64,000 nt of DNA from Flavobacterium sp. 83 (GTDB taxonomy: Bacteria > Bacteroidota > Bacteroidia > Flavobacteriales > Flavobacteriaceae): positions 3,720,001-3,784,000 of the forward strand of contig NZ_JQMS01000001.1 in the NCBI RefSeq assembly GCF_000744835.1, in the 5' to 3' direction. Positions 9,911 to 18,138 of the stretch are shown piece after piece (within the stretch, counting starts at the first letter, position 1; the number at the start of each line of letters is the position of its first letter). The notes below the pieces were generated by a model. It had not been told where the DNA came from. It saw only the letters and a list, made by a program, of their open reading frames with translations, and did not search any database. The translations under genes and the position numbers were made by a program.

Positions 9911-9993
9911 GAAAAACAATTATGAATTTTAAATCATCAATTTTAAATTTCGCTAAATTGATACTATTACGTAATTTAGCCTATTAAAAAAAC

Positions 9994-11013
9994 CTACAAT
10001 TTTTCTAAAATCTTTTTGTTGATTGCTTTTACCAAAGCTGGTCCTTCATAAATAAAACCAGTGTATAATTGAACCAAACACGCTCCTGCCTCAAGTTTCT
10101 CTACAGCATCGTCTGCAGAATGAATTCCTCCAACTCCAATAATCGGAAAGGCTTTATTGCTTTTTTGAGATAAAAATCGAATTACTTCAGTGGAACGATT
10201 TGTCAATGGTTTCCCTGACAATCCACCCATTTCGGTTTTGTTTTCGGATTGTAATCCTTCTCTTGAAATCGTGGTATTAGTGGCAATAACTCCTGCGATT
10301 TTAGTTTCCTTGATAATATCTATAATGTCCAATAATTGCTCATCCGTTAAATCAGGAGCAATTTTCAAGAGAATTGGCTTTTGCTTTGGCTTAGCCAAAT
10401 TCTTATTTTGCAAGGTTTGCAATAATTGCGTCAACGGTTCCTTGTCTTGCAGAGCGCGAAGATTTGGTGTATTTGGAGAACTAACATTCACCACAAAATA
10501 GTCCACATAATCATACAAAGCATCAAAACAAATTTCGTAATCTGAAGTTGCTTCTTCGTTTGGAGTTAGTTTATTTTTTCCAATATTTCCACCAATTAAA
10601 ACACCTTTATTGCTTTTTAATCGTTCAACAGCTTCCTGAACACCACCATTATTAAACCCCATTCTGTTGATAATCGCGCTATCTTCTTTTAGACGAAACA
10701 AACGCTTTTTAGGGTTTCCCTCTTGTCCTTTTGGGGTAAGAGTTCCTATTTCGATAAAACCAAAACCAAAGTTGGACAATTCTTTATACAACTTGGCATC
10801 TTTATCAAAACCAGCAGCTAACCCTACCGGATTTTTAAATTTTAATCCAAAAACTTCGGTTTCTAATCTTGGGTCATTTACTTCGTAAAGCGATTTAAAA
10901 ATAAATGAAAATCCTGGAATTTTAGACAAGAAACGAATCAATGAAAAAGTAAAATAATGAACCTTTTCTGGATCAAAACAAAAAAGTATCGGGCGAATAA
11001 GTAATTTATACAT
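9994..11013 (-). CDS. pyrD: Dihydroorotate dehydrogenase (quinone), class 2
   Basis: 339 residues. It oxidises dihydroorotate to orotate with FMN and passes electrons to quinone, the fourth step of pyrimidine synthesis. The N-terminal 40 residues form the membrane-associating helices that mark class 2 enzymes; [12 protein letters not shown] and the Ser in [12 protein letters not shown] (about 178) are the class 2 substrate and catalytic motifs. The C-terminus has the FMN-phosphate loop [11 protein letters not shown]. It is preceded by a TATTTTTG promoter 19 bases before the ATG and stands alone. Confidence 0.97.
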   Translation of the reverse strand: MYKLLIRPILFCFDPEKVHYFTFSLIRFLSKIPGFSFIFKSLYEVNDPRLETEVFGLKFKNPVGLAAGFDKDAKLYKELSNFGFGFIEIGTLTPKGQEGNPKKRLFRLKEDSAIINRMGFNNGGVQEAVERLKSNKGVLIGGNIGKNKLTPNEEATSDYEICFDALYDYVDYFVVNVSSPNTPNLRALQDKEPLTQLLQTLQNKNLAKPKQKPILLKIAPDLTDEQLLDIIDIIKETKIAGVIATNTTISREGLQSENKTEMGGLSGKPLTNRSTEVIRFLSQKSNKAFPIIGVGGIHSADDAVEKLEAGACLVQLYTGFIYEGPALVKAINKKILEKL

Positions 11014-11032
11014 GGTTGTTGAGTTAATGGTG

Positions 11033-11040
11033 CAAAAATA
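11033..11040 (-). promoter_or_regulatory. Probable pyrD promoter, -7 element
   Basis: TATTTTTG on the minus strand, 19 bases upstream of the pyrD ATG. Confidence 0.5.
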
Positions 11041-11256
11041 GAACTATCTATTCGATAATTAAATATTTGCAAAATAATTTATTTAATAATTTTGTTCCAT
11101 CAAAAACCCAACAATGAAAAAAATCTAAACTATTTCATTTCACTACTATTATACCACTCCATTTCATAAAAATATAAAGTTAAAATACTGTTTAATGTTT
11201 TCTAATTATATTTAATAAATTAGTGCTATATTTTAAAAAAATCAGAGGATAAAAAC

Positions 11257-11928
11257 ATGAATTCTAATAAAATTATTTTAATTGTAGGACGAGAAAATTT
11301 AAGAAAAGATGGTTCATTAAATAATTCGTTGTTCGCATATTTAGAACAACATCAGTTTACGATTCTATATGAACCTATTGGAAGTGCCTATTATCACATC
11401 TTGAATTTTGAAAAAAAATATATTTGGTTACCCAATATATTTAAGAAAATAAACAGAAAAATTTGCCTTTTTAAATATGCAGCTCTGAATTTCAAAAATT
11501 ATTATAATTATTACAAAGCAAACATTAACTACGTTGAATTCCGTTCCAGAATACTAAAACAGTTAATTTCTAAAATGGGTACCGAAAAAGAAATAATTAT
11601 AATATCTAGGTCTGCTGGTGGATTAATAGCTTCTCTAATTGCAGATGAATTTAATATAAAGCATATTATTTGCCTTGGCTATCCTTTCAAACATCCTGAA
11701 AAAGAAACAGAACCGCATCGCTTTATTCATTTAAAAAAATTACAAACCCCTTTTTTAATCATTCAAGGTAAAAAAGATGAATATGGTGGAATTGAAACGA
11801 TAGGGAATTATGCCCTTTCTCCTAGCATTGAACTATTTTTTGTAGATACAGATCATGATTTTAAAACTTCAGATGATGATTGGAAAAATGTGCTTGCAAA
11901 AATTAATACCATAATTAATCTTCCATAA
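11257..11928 (+). CDS. Alpha/beta-hydrolase-like protein
   Basis: 223 residues, no signal peptide. A nucleophile elbow SRSAGG (about 117-122) sits after a buried strand EIIIIS; a later strand FLIIQGKKDEYGG supplies a possible acid residue, and DTDHDF near the end the His. The layout fits the dienelactone-hydrolase/KANL3-Tex30 side of the alpha/beta hydrolase fold. Substrate unknown. Local composition is very AT-rich with many Asn, Ile and Lys, more so than the neighbours, and no strong promoter is visible. Confidence 0.65.
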   Translation: MNSNKIILIVGRENLRKDGSLNNSLFAYLEQHQFTILYEPIGSAYYHILNFEKKYIWLPNIFKKINRKICLFKYAALNFKNYYNYYKANINYVEFRSRILKQLISKMGTEKEIIIISRSAGGLIASLIADEFNIKHIICLGYPFKHPEKETEPHRFIHLKKLQTPFLIIQGKKDEYGGIETIGNYALSPSIELFFVDTDHDFKTSDDDWKNVLAKINTIINLP

Positions 11929-12089
11929 AATTCATAAATAAAAGATAAGTTCAAATTATAAAAACATTAAAGTCTATTAAATCATATATTTACTCAAAAT
12001 TAATTTCGATTAAATATTTTTCACCAAAAAATAAGCGGCATATTAATCTATACCATAGCAAAAATATCCACTAAACTAAATTCATCAAC

Positions 12090-12512
12090 ATGATTAATCA
12101 TAAAAACTGGCACGAAAAACACATTGAAACATTAGGCTTTGGAAGCCGTTTAGCAGATTCAGTTGCAAAAGGAATGGGATCCTGGAGATTCATTATTATT
12201 CAAACTGTCTTAGTGGTTCTATGGATGGCATTAAATTTAGTAGGATTCATGTACCATTGGGACGTGTACCCATTTATTTTACTAAACCTCCTTTTTTCTA
12301 CACAAGCAGCTTATGCCGCCCCTATTATTATGATGTCCCAAAACAGGCAAAATGATCGAGACAGAGTTCAGGCGCAAGCAGATTACCAAACGAATATAGA
12401 TGCTAAACTCGAAATTGAAGCTTTGACAATAAAATTGAATAAATTAGAAGTAGAAAAATTAGATGTAATCATTACGATGTTAGAAGAAATGAAGAAAAAT
12501 TCTTCAAAATAA
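12090..12512 (+). CDS. DUF1003 family membrane protein
   Basis: 140 residues. Two membrane helices (about 33-52 and 58-82) are separated by a short loop, and the second ends in the family hallmark LLFSTQAAYAAPIIMMSQNRQ. A charged, probably coiled-coil tail follows (about 90-138). DUF1003 proteins are widespread small inner-membrane proteins of unknown function. It stands alone between a hydrolase gene and pepT. Confidence 0.9.
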   Translation: MINHKNWHEKHIETLGFGSRLADSVAKGMGSWRFIIIQTVLVVLWMALNLVGFMYHWDVYPFILLNLLFSTQAAYAAPIIMMSQNRQNDRDRVQAQADYQTNIDAKLEIEALTIKLNKLEVEKLDVIITMLEEMKKNSSK

Positions 12513-12707
12513 AATCTAAAATCAACTAAAATAGTTTAGATGAAATTGTAGATTTTCCAATCATTAAAAGAGTATGTGATTTTCTCACCTTTTATGTTAA
12601 GTATTAAATGAAATCATCAGCTTATAGCCTATTCATTTTCGTTTTATTTTAATACAAATGAAGAAAATACAAACTCTTCACAATAAAATGAATCTCTAAA
12701 TAAACTG

Positions 12708-12715
12708 TATATTTG
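12708..12715 (+). promoter_or_regulatory. Probable pepT promoter, -7 element
   Basis: TATATTTG ending 21 bases before the pepT ATG at 12737; it fits TAnnTTTG. Confidence 0.5.
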
Positions 12716-12736
12716 TGACTCATTAAAATATACTTT

Positions 12737-14014
12737 ATGCAACATATTATTGACCGTTTCATTGGTTATGTAACTATAGATACTGAATCTGATCCCAACT
12801 CAGAAACGACACCAAGCACTGAAAAACAATGGAATTTAGCCAATAAACTGGTAGAGGAATTAAAAGCTATTGGAATGCAAGATGTGACAATAGATAACAA
12901 AGCCTACATCATGGCTACTTTGCCCAGTAATGTAGATCATGAAGTACCTACTATCGGGTTTATTTCTCACTTTGATACTTCTCCTGATTTTAGCGGTGCA
13001 AATGTAAAACCGAAAATTATTGCTAATTATGACGGCAAAGACATTGTATTAAATGTCGATAAAAATATTGTGCTATCACCTAGCTATTTTAAAGATTTGT
13101 TGCTTTATAAAGGACAAACTTTGATTACCACTGACGGAACAACTCTATTGGGAGCAGATGATAAAGCCGGAATTACCGAAATTGTTACCGCAATGGAATT
13201 CCTAATCCAAAATCCAGAAATCAAACACGGAAAAATCAGAATTGGTTTTACACCAGATGAAGAAATTGGTCGTGGCGCACACCATTTTGATGTGGATAAA
13301 TTTGCAGCAGATTGGGCATACACTATGGACGGCAGTCAAGTAGGAGAATTAGAATATGAAAATTTTAATGCGGCTGGAGCCAAAATTATTTTCAAAGGAA
13401 AAAGCGTACATCCCGGTTATGCCAAAGGAAAAATGATTAATTCCATGTTGATTGCCAATGATTTTATAAATGAATTACCAAAAGATGAAACACCACAAGA
13501 AACAAGAGGCTACGAAGGTTTTTTCCATGTGCATCATCTAACGGGAAGCATTGAAGAAACAGTTCTTGAACTTATTATCCGCGATCATAACAAGAAAAAA
13601 TTTGAAAAACGCAAGGAGCTAATTGAGAAAATCACTCGAAAAATCAACAAGAAATTTGCGAAGCAATTTGGCGAAGATATAGCTATTGCTGAGATTAAAG
13701 ACCAATATTACAATATGAAAGAAAAGGTTTTACCCGTAAAACATATTGTGGATATTGCCGAAAAAGCAATGAGAGAATTGGATATAAAACCACTTATAAA
13801 AGCAATTCGTGGCGGAACAGATGGTTCTCAATTATCATATAAAGGGTTGCCTTGCCCAAATATTTTTGCCGGCGGACATAATTTTCACGGAAAATACGAA
13901 TATGTTCCTGTAGAAAGTATGCAAAAAGCAGTTAACGTAATTGTAAAAATTGCCGAATTGACCGCAGCAGGAGATTTCACTAAAACAGAAGAAATAGCTA
14001 AAAATACGAAATAA
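12737..14014 (+). CDS. pepT: Peptidase T (tripeptide aminopeptidase)
   Basis: 425 residues, cytoplasmic M20 metallopeptidase that removes the N-terminal residue of tripeptides. Zinc-site motifs are in order: [34 protein letters not shown] (catalytic Glu and metal Glu), [25 protein letters not shown] of the dimerisation domain, and the last ligand in [14 protein letters not shown]. Length equals the family norm (about 410). Its TAA is followed without a gap by the TTG start of the next gene in the same frame. Confidence 0.96.
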   Translation: MQHIIDRFIGYVTIDTESDPNSETTPSTEKQWNLANKLVEELKAIGMQDVTIDNKAYIMATLPSNVDHEVPTIGFISHFDTSPDFSGANVKPKIIANYDGKDIVLNVDKNIVLSPSYFKDLLLYKGQTLITTDGTTLLGADDKAGITEIVTAMEFLIQNPEIKHGKIRIGFTPDEEIGRGAHHFDVDKFAADWAYTMDGSQVGELEYENFNAAGAKIIFKGKSVHPGYAKGKMINSMLIANDFINELPKDETPQETRGYEGFFHVHHLTGSIEETVLELIIRDHNKKKFEKRKELIEKITRKINKKFAKQFGEDIAIAEIKDQYYNMKEKVLPVKHIVDIAEKAMRELDIKPLIKAIRGGTDGSQLSYKGLPCPNIFAGGHNFHGKYEYVPVESMQKAVNVIVKIAELTAAGDFTKTEEIAKNTK

Positions 14015-14602
14015 TTGGAACCGTTAAAAACCAATACACACATTTGGGATAAAAACGATAGTTGGTCAGAAGAATTGGAATTTCTGAAATCAATTATTGC
14101 TAAAACGGAACTGATTGAAACCACAAAATGGGGCGGTTGTGTTTATGTACTCAATGGCAAGAATGTACTTGGAATTGGAGGATTCAAAAACTATTTTACG
14201 ATTTGGTTTTTCAATGGTGTTTTCCTAAAAGATGAGAAACAAGTTTTAGTCAATGCACAAGAAGGTGTTACCAAATCTTTGCGACAATGGCGGTTTTCAT
14301 CCAAAGATGAAGTTAATGAAGAAGCAGTTTTACATTATATTCATGGAGCCATAGAAAATGAAAAACAAGGAAAAAATCTGAAACCCGAAAAAGGAAAAAG
14401 TATCGTTTCAGAATTTTTACAAAAGGAATTGGATGCTGATATAAATTTAGCAGAAGCATTTCTAAAATTCTCTCCATACAAACAAAAGGAATTTTTAGAA
14501 TATATTGAAACCGCAAAACGAGAGGAAACCAAACGTTCCCGAATCGAAAAAATAAAACCAATGCTATTAGCAAATATTGGTTTAAATGACAAATACCGAT
14601 AA
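14015..14602 (+). CDS. YdeI/OmpD-associated family protein (DUF1801-like)
   Basis: 195 residues. The N-terminal half has the DUF1801-like pattern (TKWGGCVYVLNGKNVLGIGGF ... FLKDEKQVLVN); the C-terminus has the YdeI/OmdA signature FSPYKQKEFLEYIETAKREET. The family is cytoplasmic, of poorly known function. No in-frame ATG exists in the conserved N-terminus; the only usable start is TTG at 14015-14017, directly after the pepT TAA and in the same frame. Translation is thus expected to depend on termination-reinitiation, or on occasional stop readthrough. A strong terminator follows the stop. Confidence 0.8.
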   Translation: MEPLKTNTHIWDKNDSWSEELEFLKSIIAKTELIETTKWGGCVYVLNGKNVLGIGGFKNYFTIWFFNGVFLKDEKQVLVNAQEGVTKSLRQWRFSSKDEVNEEAVLHYIHGAIENEKQGKNLKPEKGKSIVSEFLQKELDADINLAEAFLKFSPYKQKEFLEYIETAKREETKRSRIEKIKPMLLANIGLNDKYR

Positions 14603-14605
14603 ACT

Positions 14606-14644
14606 AAAATCCCAATTCTGAAGTGTCAGGTTGGGATTTTTTTT
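14606..14644 (+). terminator. Rho-independent terminator after the pepT operon
   Basis: Stem AAAATCCCAA/TTGGGATTTT (14606-14615 with 14631-14640), followed by a T-run. Confidence 0.85.
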
Positions 14645-14843
14645 ATTTAATCCTAATCAGAATAACTTCATAATACAGCTATCGGAAATCCACTGCAAAA
14701 ACAGCTGCGCTATACTTTTAAAAAAAGATAATACGATTCACTGCAAATCAGAATGAAATATAGAAATCATCCTAAAAAACTTAACATTGACTAGTGTATT
14801 AAATCACTATATTTACTTACAATAACTTAATAATTTATTAACA

Positions 14844-14879
14844 ATGAAACAACTACACCTTAAATTGAATAAAAGCTAA
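14844..14879 (+). other. Possible 11-residue upstream ORF
   Basis: ATG at 14844 opens a short frame encoding MKQLHLKLNKS and ends at TAA 14877-14879, 11 bases before the Lys-rich gene. Its basic, Leu/Lys start could be a translated leader, or a remnant of a peptide-precursor start. No further evidence for translation; most of the 288-base gap before it contains nothing else I can name. Confidence 0.25.
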
Positions 14880-14890
14880 TACTATAAATT

Positions 14891-15334
14891 ATGACACAAA
14901 ACAAAGAAACGGAAACAACTCCTGTATCTCCAGAAAAACCTGAAATTGACAAGCCAATTAGAGTGCGAAAAACAAAAGTCGTTCAACCTATAGCTGAACC
15001 TGTTGAAATTACAGAACCCGTAATTGAAGAAATCATAACGGAAACTATAGAGATTTCGACTATTAGTTTAGAGGATAATGGTGACTTTTCAAAAACGAAA
15101 AAAAGCAAAAACGAGACTAAAAACAAAGTAAAAATGAAAGACAAAGACAAGAAAAAAGCAAAAAAAGCAGACGCTAAAGAAAAAGCAAAACAAAAAGCGA
15201 AAGCAAAAGCTAAAAAGGCAAAAAAAGCAAAAAAGGATAAAGCAAAAAAAGCAAAAGTCAAAGCAAAGATAAAAGCTAAAAAAGCAAAAGCAAAATCCAA
15301 AAAAGCAAAGAAAGCGAAGAAAAATAAAAAATAA
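14891..15334 (+). CDS. Lys/Ala-rich protein with histone H1-like tail
   Basis: 147 residues in two halves. Residues 1-70 are acidic and rich in Glu, Thr, Ile and Pro; residues about 70-147 are almost only Lys and Ala in KAKKAKA-type repeats, with Asp and Glu few and early. Such tails resemble eukaryotic histone H1 tails and bacterial H1-like DNA- or RNA-binding proteins, so binding to nucleic acid or another polyanion is a fair inference; no catalytic domain is present. The DNA is a purine-rich A/G tract, so the opposite strand shows spurious Phe-rich frames. An insertion sequence begins 26 bases after the stop. Confidence 0.7.
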   Translation: MTQNKETETTPVSPEKPEIDKPIRVRKTKVVQPIAEPVEITEPVIEEIITETIEISTISLEDNGDFSKTKKSKNETKNKVKMKDKDKKKAKKADAKEKAKQKAKAKAKKAKKAKKDKAKKAKVKAKIKAKKAKAKSKKAKKAKKNKK

Positions 15335-15359
15335 AGCTATCATTTTTTATGGTTTAATA

Positions 15360-15378
15360 GTCAAAAATGGTTGGTAAA
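15360..15378 (+). repeat. Left terminal inverted repeat of the IS
   Basis: 19 bases identical to the reverse complement of 16602-16620. Confidence 0.9.
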
Positions 15379-15413
15379 AATGCTGTGAAGCATTGTAAAA
15401 TATGATATTCCCG

Positions 15414-15452
15414 AAAGTTTATTGAAATTCGTTTCAATAAACTTTTTTTATT
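15414..15452 (+). terminator. Strong terminator inside the IS left end
   Basis: A perfect 14-bp stem (15414-15427 with 15432-15445) closed by a TTCG tetraloop and followed by a T-run. It lies directly before the transposase, so it should block readthrough from outside into the transposase. Confidence 0.85.
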
Positions 15453-15453
15453 T

Positions 15454-16427
15454 ATGAAAAACTCAAAAAAAAACGCTGTCCAACGTGTAAAAGTCTTCAA
15501 ACAATTAAATGGGGAATAAGGGAAAGCAAACAACGATTTAAGTGTAAAGATTGCTGTCAATTATTCACTTCCAGCAATAAATCTGTTTCGGATTCCAACA
15601 AAGAAATTTGGTTCAAAAATTGGATAATTGGCAAAGATACATTTGATAAAATCTCACTCGAATCAGGATACAGCAAAAGTACATTGCAACGTTATTTTTC
15701 TAAAATGTTACGCAAAGCACCTGTTTTAGAATTCAGTTCCACGGATGAAATTTACCTGATAATTGACGGAACTTATTTTCCTAATGATGTCTGTTTGGTG
15801 GTTTACAGAAACTTTCATTTAAAGTTGACACAGCTTTACAGGATGACCAATGGAGAACATTTTGAAGAAATTGCCGAAGACTTGCAAAACCTGTTGAATT
15901 TAGGAATCAAAATAAAAAGTATCACATCCGATGGAGACAAATCATCTATCAAAGCCATCAAAAAAGTCTGTCCGAGAGTGCCTTTCCAAAGGTGTTTGGT
16001 GCATATTTCAAGAATGTGTAGAATATGGCTTACACAAAATCCGAAACATAAATCTGGTTTTGAACTCAAGCAAATAGCCGTTAAAATTCATCATATCAAT
16101 TCTGAATATAAACGTCAATTATGGCTTATTGAACTTATCCAGTGGGAAGAACAATACAGATATTTTATCAATCAAAAATCATACAATACTGAAACGGGAA
16201 GATATTGGTATACTCATAAAATGGTTAGAAGATCATTTACCGTAATCAAGAAAGCTTTACCCAATATGTTTCTGTATCTCAAGGACGACAAAATACCCAA
16301 CTCAACAAACTCTTTAGAATCCTTTTTTGGACACTTAAAAGGTAACTTGAATATTCATAGAGGATTAAGTTTAGCCAATAGAAAGAACTTCTTGAAATGG
16401 TATTTATATTATAAAAACCAAACGTAA
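15454..16427 (+). CDS. Transposase, Zn-ribbon MULE/IS256-variant type, probable -1 frameshift
   Basis: The main frame is open from 15441 to 16427 but has no ATG before the conserved N-terminus. An ATG at 15454 in the next frame leads into nine A's (15465-15473), where A AAA AAC (15468-15474) is a canonical -1 slippery heptamer. A -1 shift gives a 324-residue protein: Zn-ribbon CPTC...CKDC, helix-turn-helix ESGYSKSTLQRYF, then the catalytic DDE core with LIIDGTYF, TSDGDKSS and NSLESFFGHLKG. Without the shift a 21-residue peptide ends at 15517-15519. Alternatively one A has been lost and the copy is dead, or polymerase slippage on the A-run restores the frame. Confidence 0.75.
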
Positions 16428-16471
16428 AGTAGGTTTTCTTTAGCCATATCAGATTGCCGATAATTAATAAA

Positions 16472-16497
16472 AAAGGATAGCTAAAAAACTATCCTTT
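16472..16497 (+). terminator. Hairpin after the transposase gene, inside the IS
   Basis: Stem AAAGGATAG/CTATCCTTT (16472-16480 with 16489-16497). The following T content is weak; probable transcript end of the transposase. Confidence 0.5.
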
Positions 16498-16601
16498 CAA
16501 TTATCGTATAATCATCAAACTTATTGCTGGTTGGTTGCTCCTCAGCAGTGCCAACTTCCTCTTCAATTTGATGCTGAAATATAAGCAATCTAAAATGAAA
16601 A

Positions 16602-16620
16602 TTTACCAACCATTTTTGAC
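16602..16620 (-). repeat. Right terminal inverted repeat of the IS
   Basis: 19 bases, perfect inverted copy of 15360-15378. Confidence 0.9.
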
Positions 16621-16640
16621 CGCATTACCTTTTTTATCAA

Positions 16641-16680
16641 AAAAAAGTCCCAATCCGAAAATTCGGTTGGGACTTTTTTA
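16641..16680. terminator. Bidirectional terminator downstream of yajC
   Basis: Long stem AAAAAAGTCCCAA/TTGGGACTTTTTT with an inner CCGAA/TTCGG extension; works for the minus-strand yajC-nusB operon and also closes plus-strand transcripts. Confidence 0.85.
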
Positions 16681-16696
16681 AATCGCTAAAGCAAAA

Positions 16697-16969
16697 TTAT
16701 TTTTTGTTCAAAGCAGCACTCATTTCCATAGAAATAGCTGAACGCTCCATTTTCAATTTTCCTGACATAGTTTCAACAACTACAGTAGTATCAGCTAACT
16801 CAGAAACTTTTCCGTGAAGACCACTTTTTGTGATAATTTTATCGCCAACTTTCAAGCTGCTTTCAAATTCTTTTTCGTTTTTAGCTCTTTTTTGTTGTGG
16901 TCTGATCATAAAGAAATAGATTACCACAAACATTAATAGAAACGGCGCAAATTGAGTTAATTGTCCCAT
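16697..16969 (-). CDS. yajC: Preprotein translocase subunit YajC
   Basis: 90 residues, the normal size. One N-terminal membrane helix (FAPFLLMFVVIYFFMIRPQQ) with the family hallmark MIRPQQKR is followed by a small cytoplasmic beta domain (GDKIITKSGLHGKV). YajC associates with SecDF and the Sec translocon in the inner membrane. It lies 31 bases downstream of nusB in the same direction, a usual order in Flavobacteria, and is followed by a strong terminator. Confidence 0.97.
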   Translation of the reverse strand: MGQLTQFAPFLLMFVVIYFFMIRPQQKRAKNEKEFESSLKVGDKIITKSGLHGKVSELADTTVVVETMSGKLKMERSAISMEMSAALNKK

Positions 16970-17000
16970 AATTTTAATTCTCTTTTTTTATTTATAAATA

Positions 17001-17945
17001 TTACATTAAACCACGACCGGCTTTAATAATTTTTTTACTGGCCTCCAGTTCTTTGACTAAATTATCTAAAATACCGTTGATAAAAATACTACTTTTTGGT
17101 GTAGAATATTCTTTGGCAACTTCTAAATATTCATTTAAGGTAACTTTCACAGGAATAGATGGAAATTTCAAAAATTCACAAATTGCCATTTTAAGAATAA
17201 TAGTATCAATTTCAGCAATCCTGTCACTGTCCCAGTTTGGTGTTTTGTCAATATATTCTTTGGCTAATTCTGTTTCATTTAAGACTGTTTTTCGGAACAA
17301 ATCCTTAACAAAGTCTTTGTCCTCGTTGTCTTTGTACAATTTTGGAACTCTGAAATTATCATCTTCACCAGATTTAATCGCTTTTAATTGCTTGATAATA
17401 TGGGTGTTCACTAATGGAATGTCATCAACCCAAGTCAACTTATCATCTTCTAAATAGTCGTATAATTTTTCGTTTGGAACAATTACTTCCATGAATAAAT
17501 CAACGATAAATTGTCGGTCTTCTTCAAATTTATTCACTGAATTACTCATGTAATCCGCATACAATTTACTTGCTTTTATCTCATTAAGAAGCAATAAAAT
17601 ATAATCGTCGTTTAAAGTCCAATTATTAATTTTACGGTTTTCCAGTGCAATGTTTAATGAATTATTTTCGGAAAGAATTTGAAAAATTTGATTTTTAACG
17701 AATTTTTCATTGGGTTTACGCTCCTCAGGAGTTGCAAGATGTTTCAAACTTGATTTATGTAAAAAGACAGTTTCTGTTTTACAAATTTCAATCAGCGAAG
17801 AAAGCATTATAAGGTATAAATCTTGAATATTGTCGATACTGTAAAAAAGGAATTTTTCTTCTTTCTCCAGATTATCTGAACCGCTTTGATGCATCGCATA
17901 AATGGACTGCATGACTTTAACGCGTATGTGTCTTCTATTTACCAC
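17001..17945 (-). CDS. nusB: Transcription antitermination factor NusB (long Bacteroidota form)
   Basis: 314 residues, about twice the E. coli protein, as in other Bacteroidota. The typical start NRRHIRVKVMQSIYAM and the C-terminal NusB core (ILKMAICEFL ... VTLNEYLEVAKEYSTPKSSIFINGILDNL) are clear; the long middle insertion is lineage-specific. NusB with NusE binds boxA RNA and supports rRNA antitermination. Translation starts at GTG (17943-17945), since there is no ATG before the conserved residues. A TATTTTTG promoter lies 28 bases upstream. It is the first gene of a nusB-yajC operon. Confidence 0.94.
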   Translation of the reverse strand: MVNRRHIRVKVMQSIYAMHQSGSDNLEKEEKFLFYSIDNIQDLYLIMLSSLIEICKTETVFLHKSSLKHLATPEERKPNEKFVKNQIFQILSENNSLNIALENRKINNWTLNDDYILLLLNEIKASKLYADYMSNSVNKFEEDRQFIVDLFMEVIVPNEKLYDYLEDDKLTWVDDIPLVNTHIIKQLKAIKSGEDDNFRVPKLYKDNEDKDFVKDLFRKTVLNETELAKEYIDKTPNWDSDRIAEIDTIILKMAICEFLKFPSIPVKVTLNEYLEVAKEYSTPKSSIFINGILDNLVKELEASKKIIKAGRGLM

Positions 17946-17973
17946 CTTGTAAGAACTTTTATTAATTAGTCCG

Positions 17974-17981
17974 CAAAAATA
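17974..17981 (-). promoter_or_regulatory. Probable nusB-yajC promoter, -7 element
   Basis: TATTTTTG on the minus strand, upstream of the GTG start of nusB. Confidence 0.5.
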
Positions 17982-18057
17982 AGAATTTCATTTTTTAAAA
18001 TAAAATTAAAACGTTAAAAAAAGCTTTTGGTTCTAATTTAGATTATCCTATAAGAAA

Positions 18058-18123
18058 ACAGTCGCAGAATTCAGTTATAATTTTCGGTTATACCTGAAAA
18101 CTTTTACTGTAAACTGCGACTGT
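18058..18123 (-). terminator. Stem-loop after leucine dehydrogenase
   Basis: 10-bp arms ACAGTCGCAG (18058-18067) and CTGCGACTGT (18114-18123) with a 46-base inner loop that can pair further; on the minus strand a T-rich stretch follows. Long loops are less typical of simple terminators. Confidence 0.55.
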
Positions 18124-18138
18124 AAATAAAAACTAAAA

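Larger units (their letters stand above)
15360..16620 (+). mobile_element. Complete insertion sequence with 19-bp perfect inverted repeats
   Basis: The ends 15360-15378 and 16602-16620 are perfect 19-bp inverted repeats (GTCAAAAATGGTTGGTAAA, outer end first). The 1261-bp element encodes one transposase and has its own hairpins near both ends. I find no convincing target duplication in the flanks. The transposase is of the Zn-ribbon MULE/IS256-variant kind. It landed between the Lys-rich gene and the yajC terminator and interrupts no recognisable gene. Confidence 0.85.

Noticed and set aside
14983..15343. Two long minus-strand frames opposite the Lys-rich gene
   Set aside because: They are Phe/Ala- and Phe/Cys-rich mirrors of a purine-rich coding tract, with no start context or family resemblance.
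15354..15560. A 68-residue minus-strand frame over the IS left end
   Set aside because: It crosses the terminal repeat and terminator and is antisense to the transposase N-terminus.
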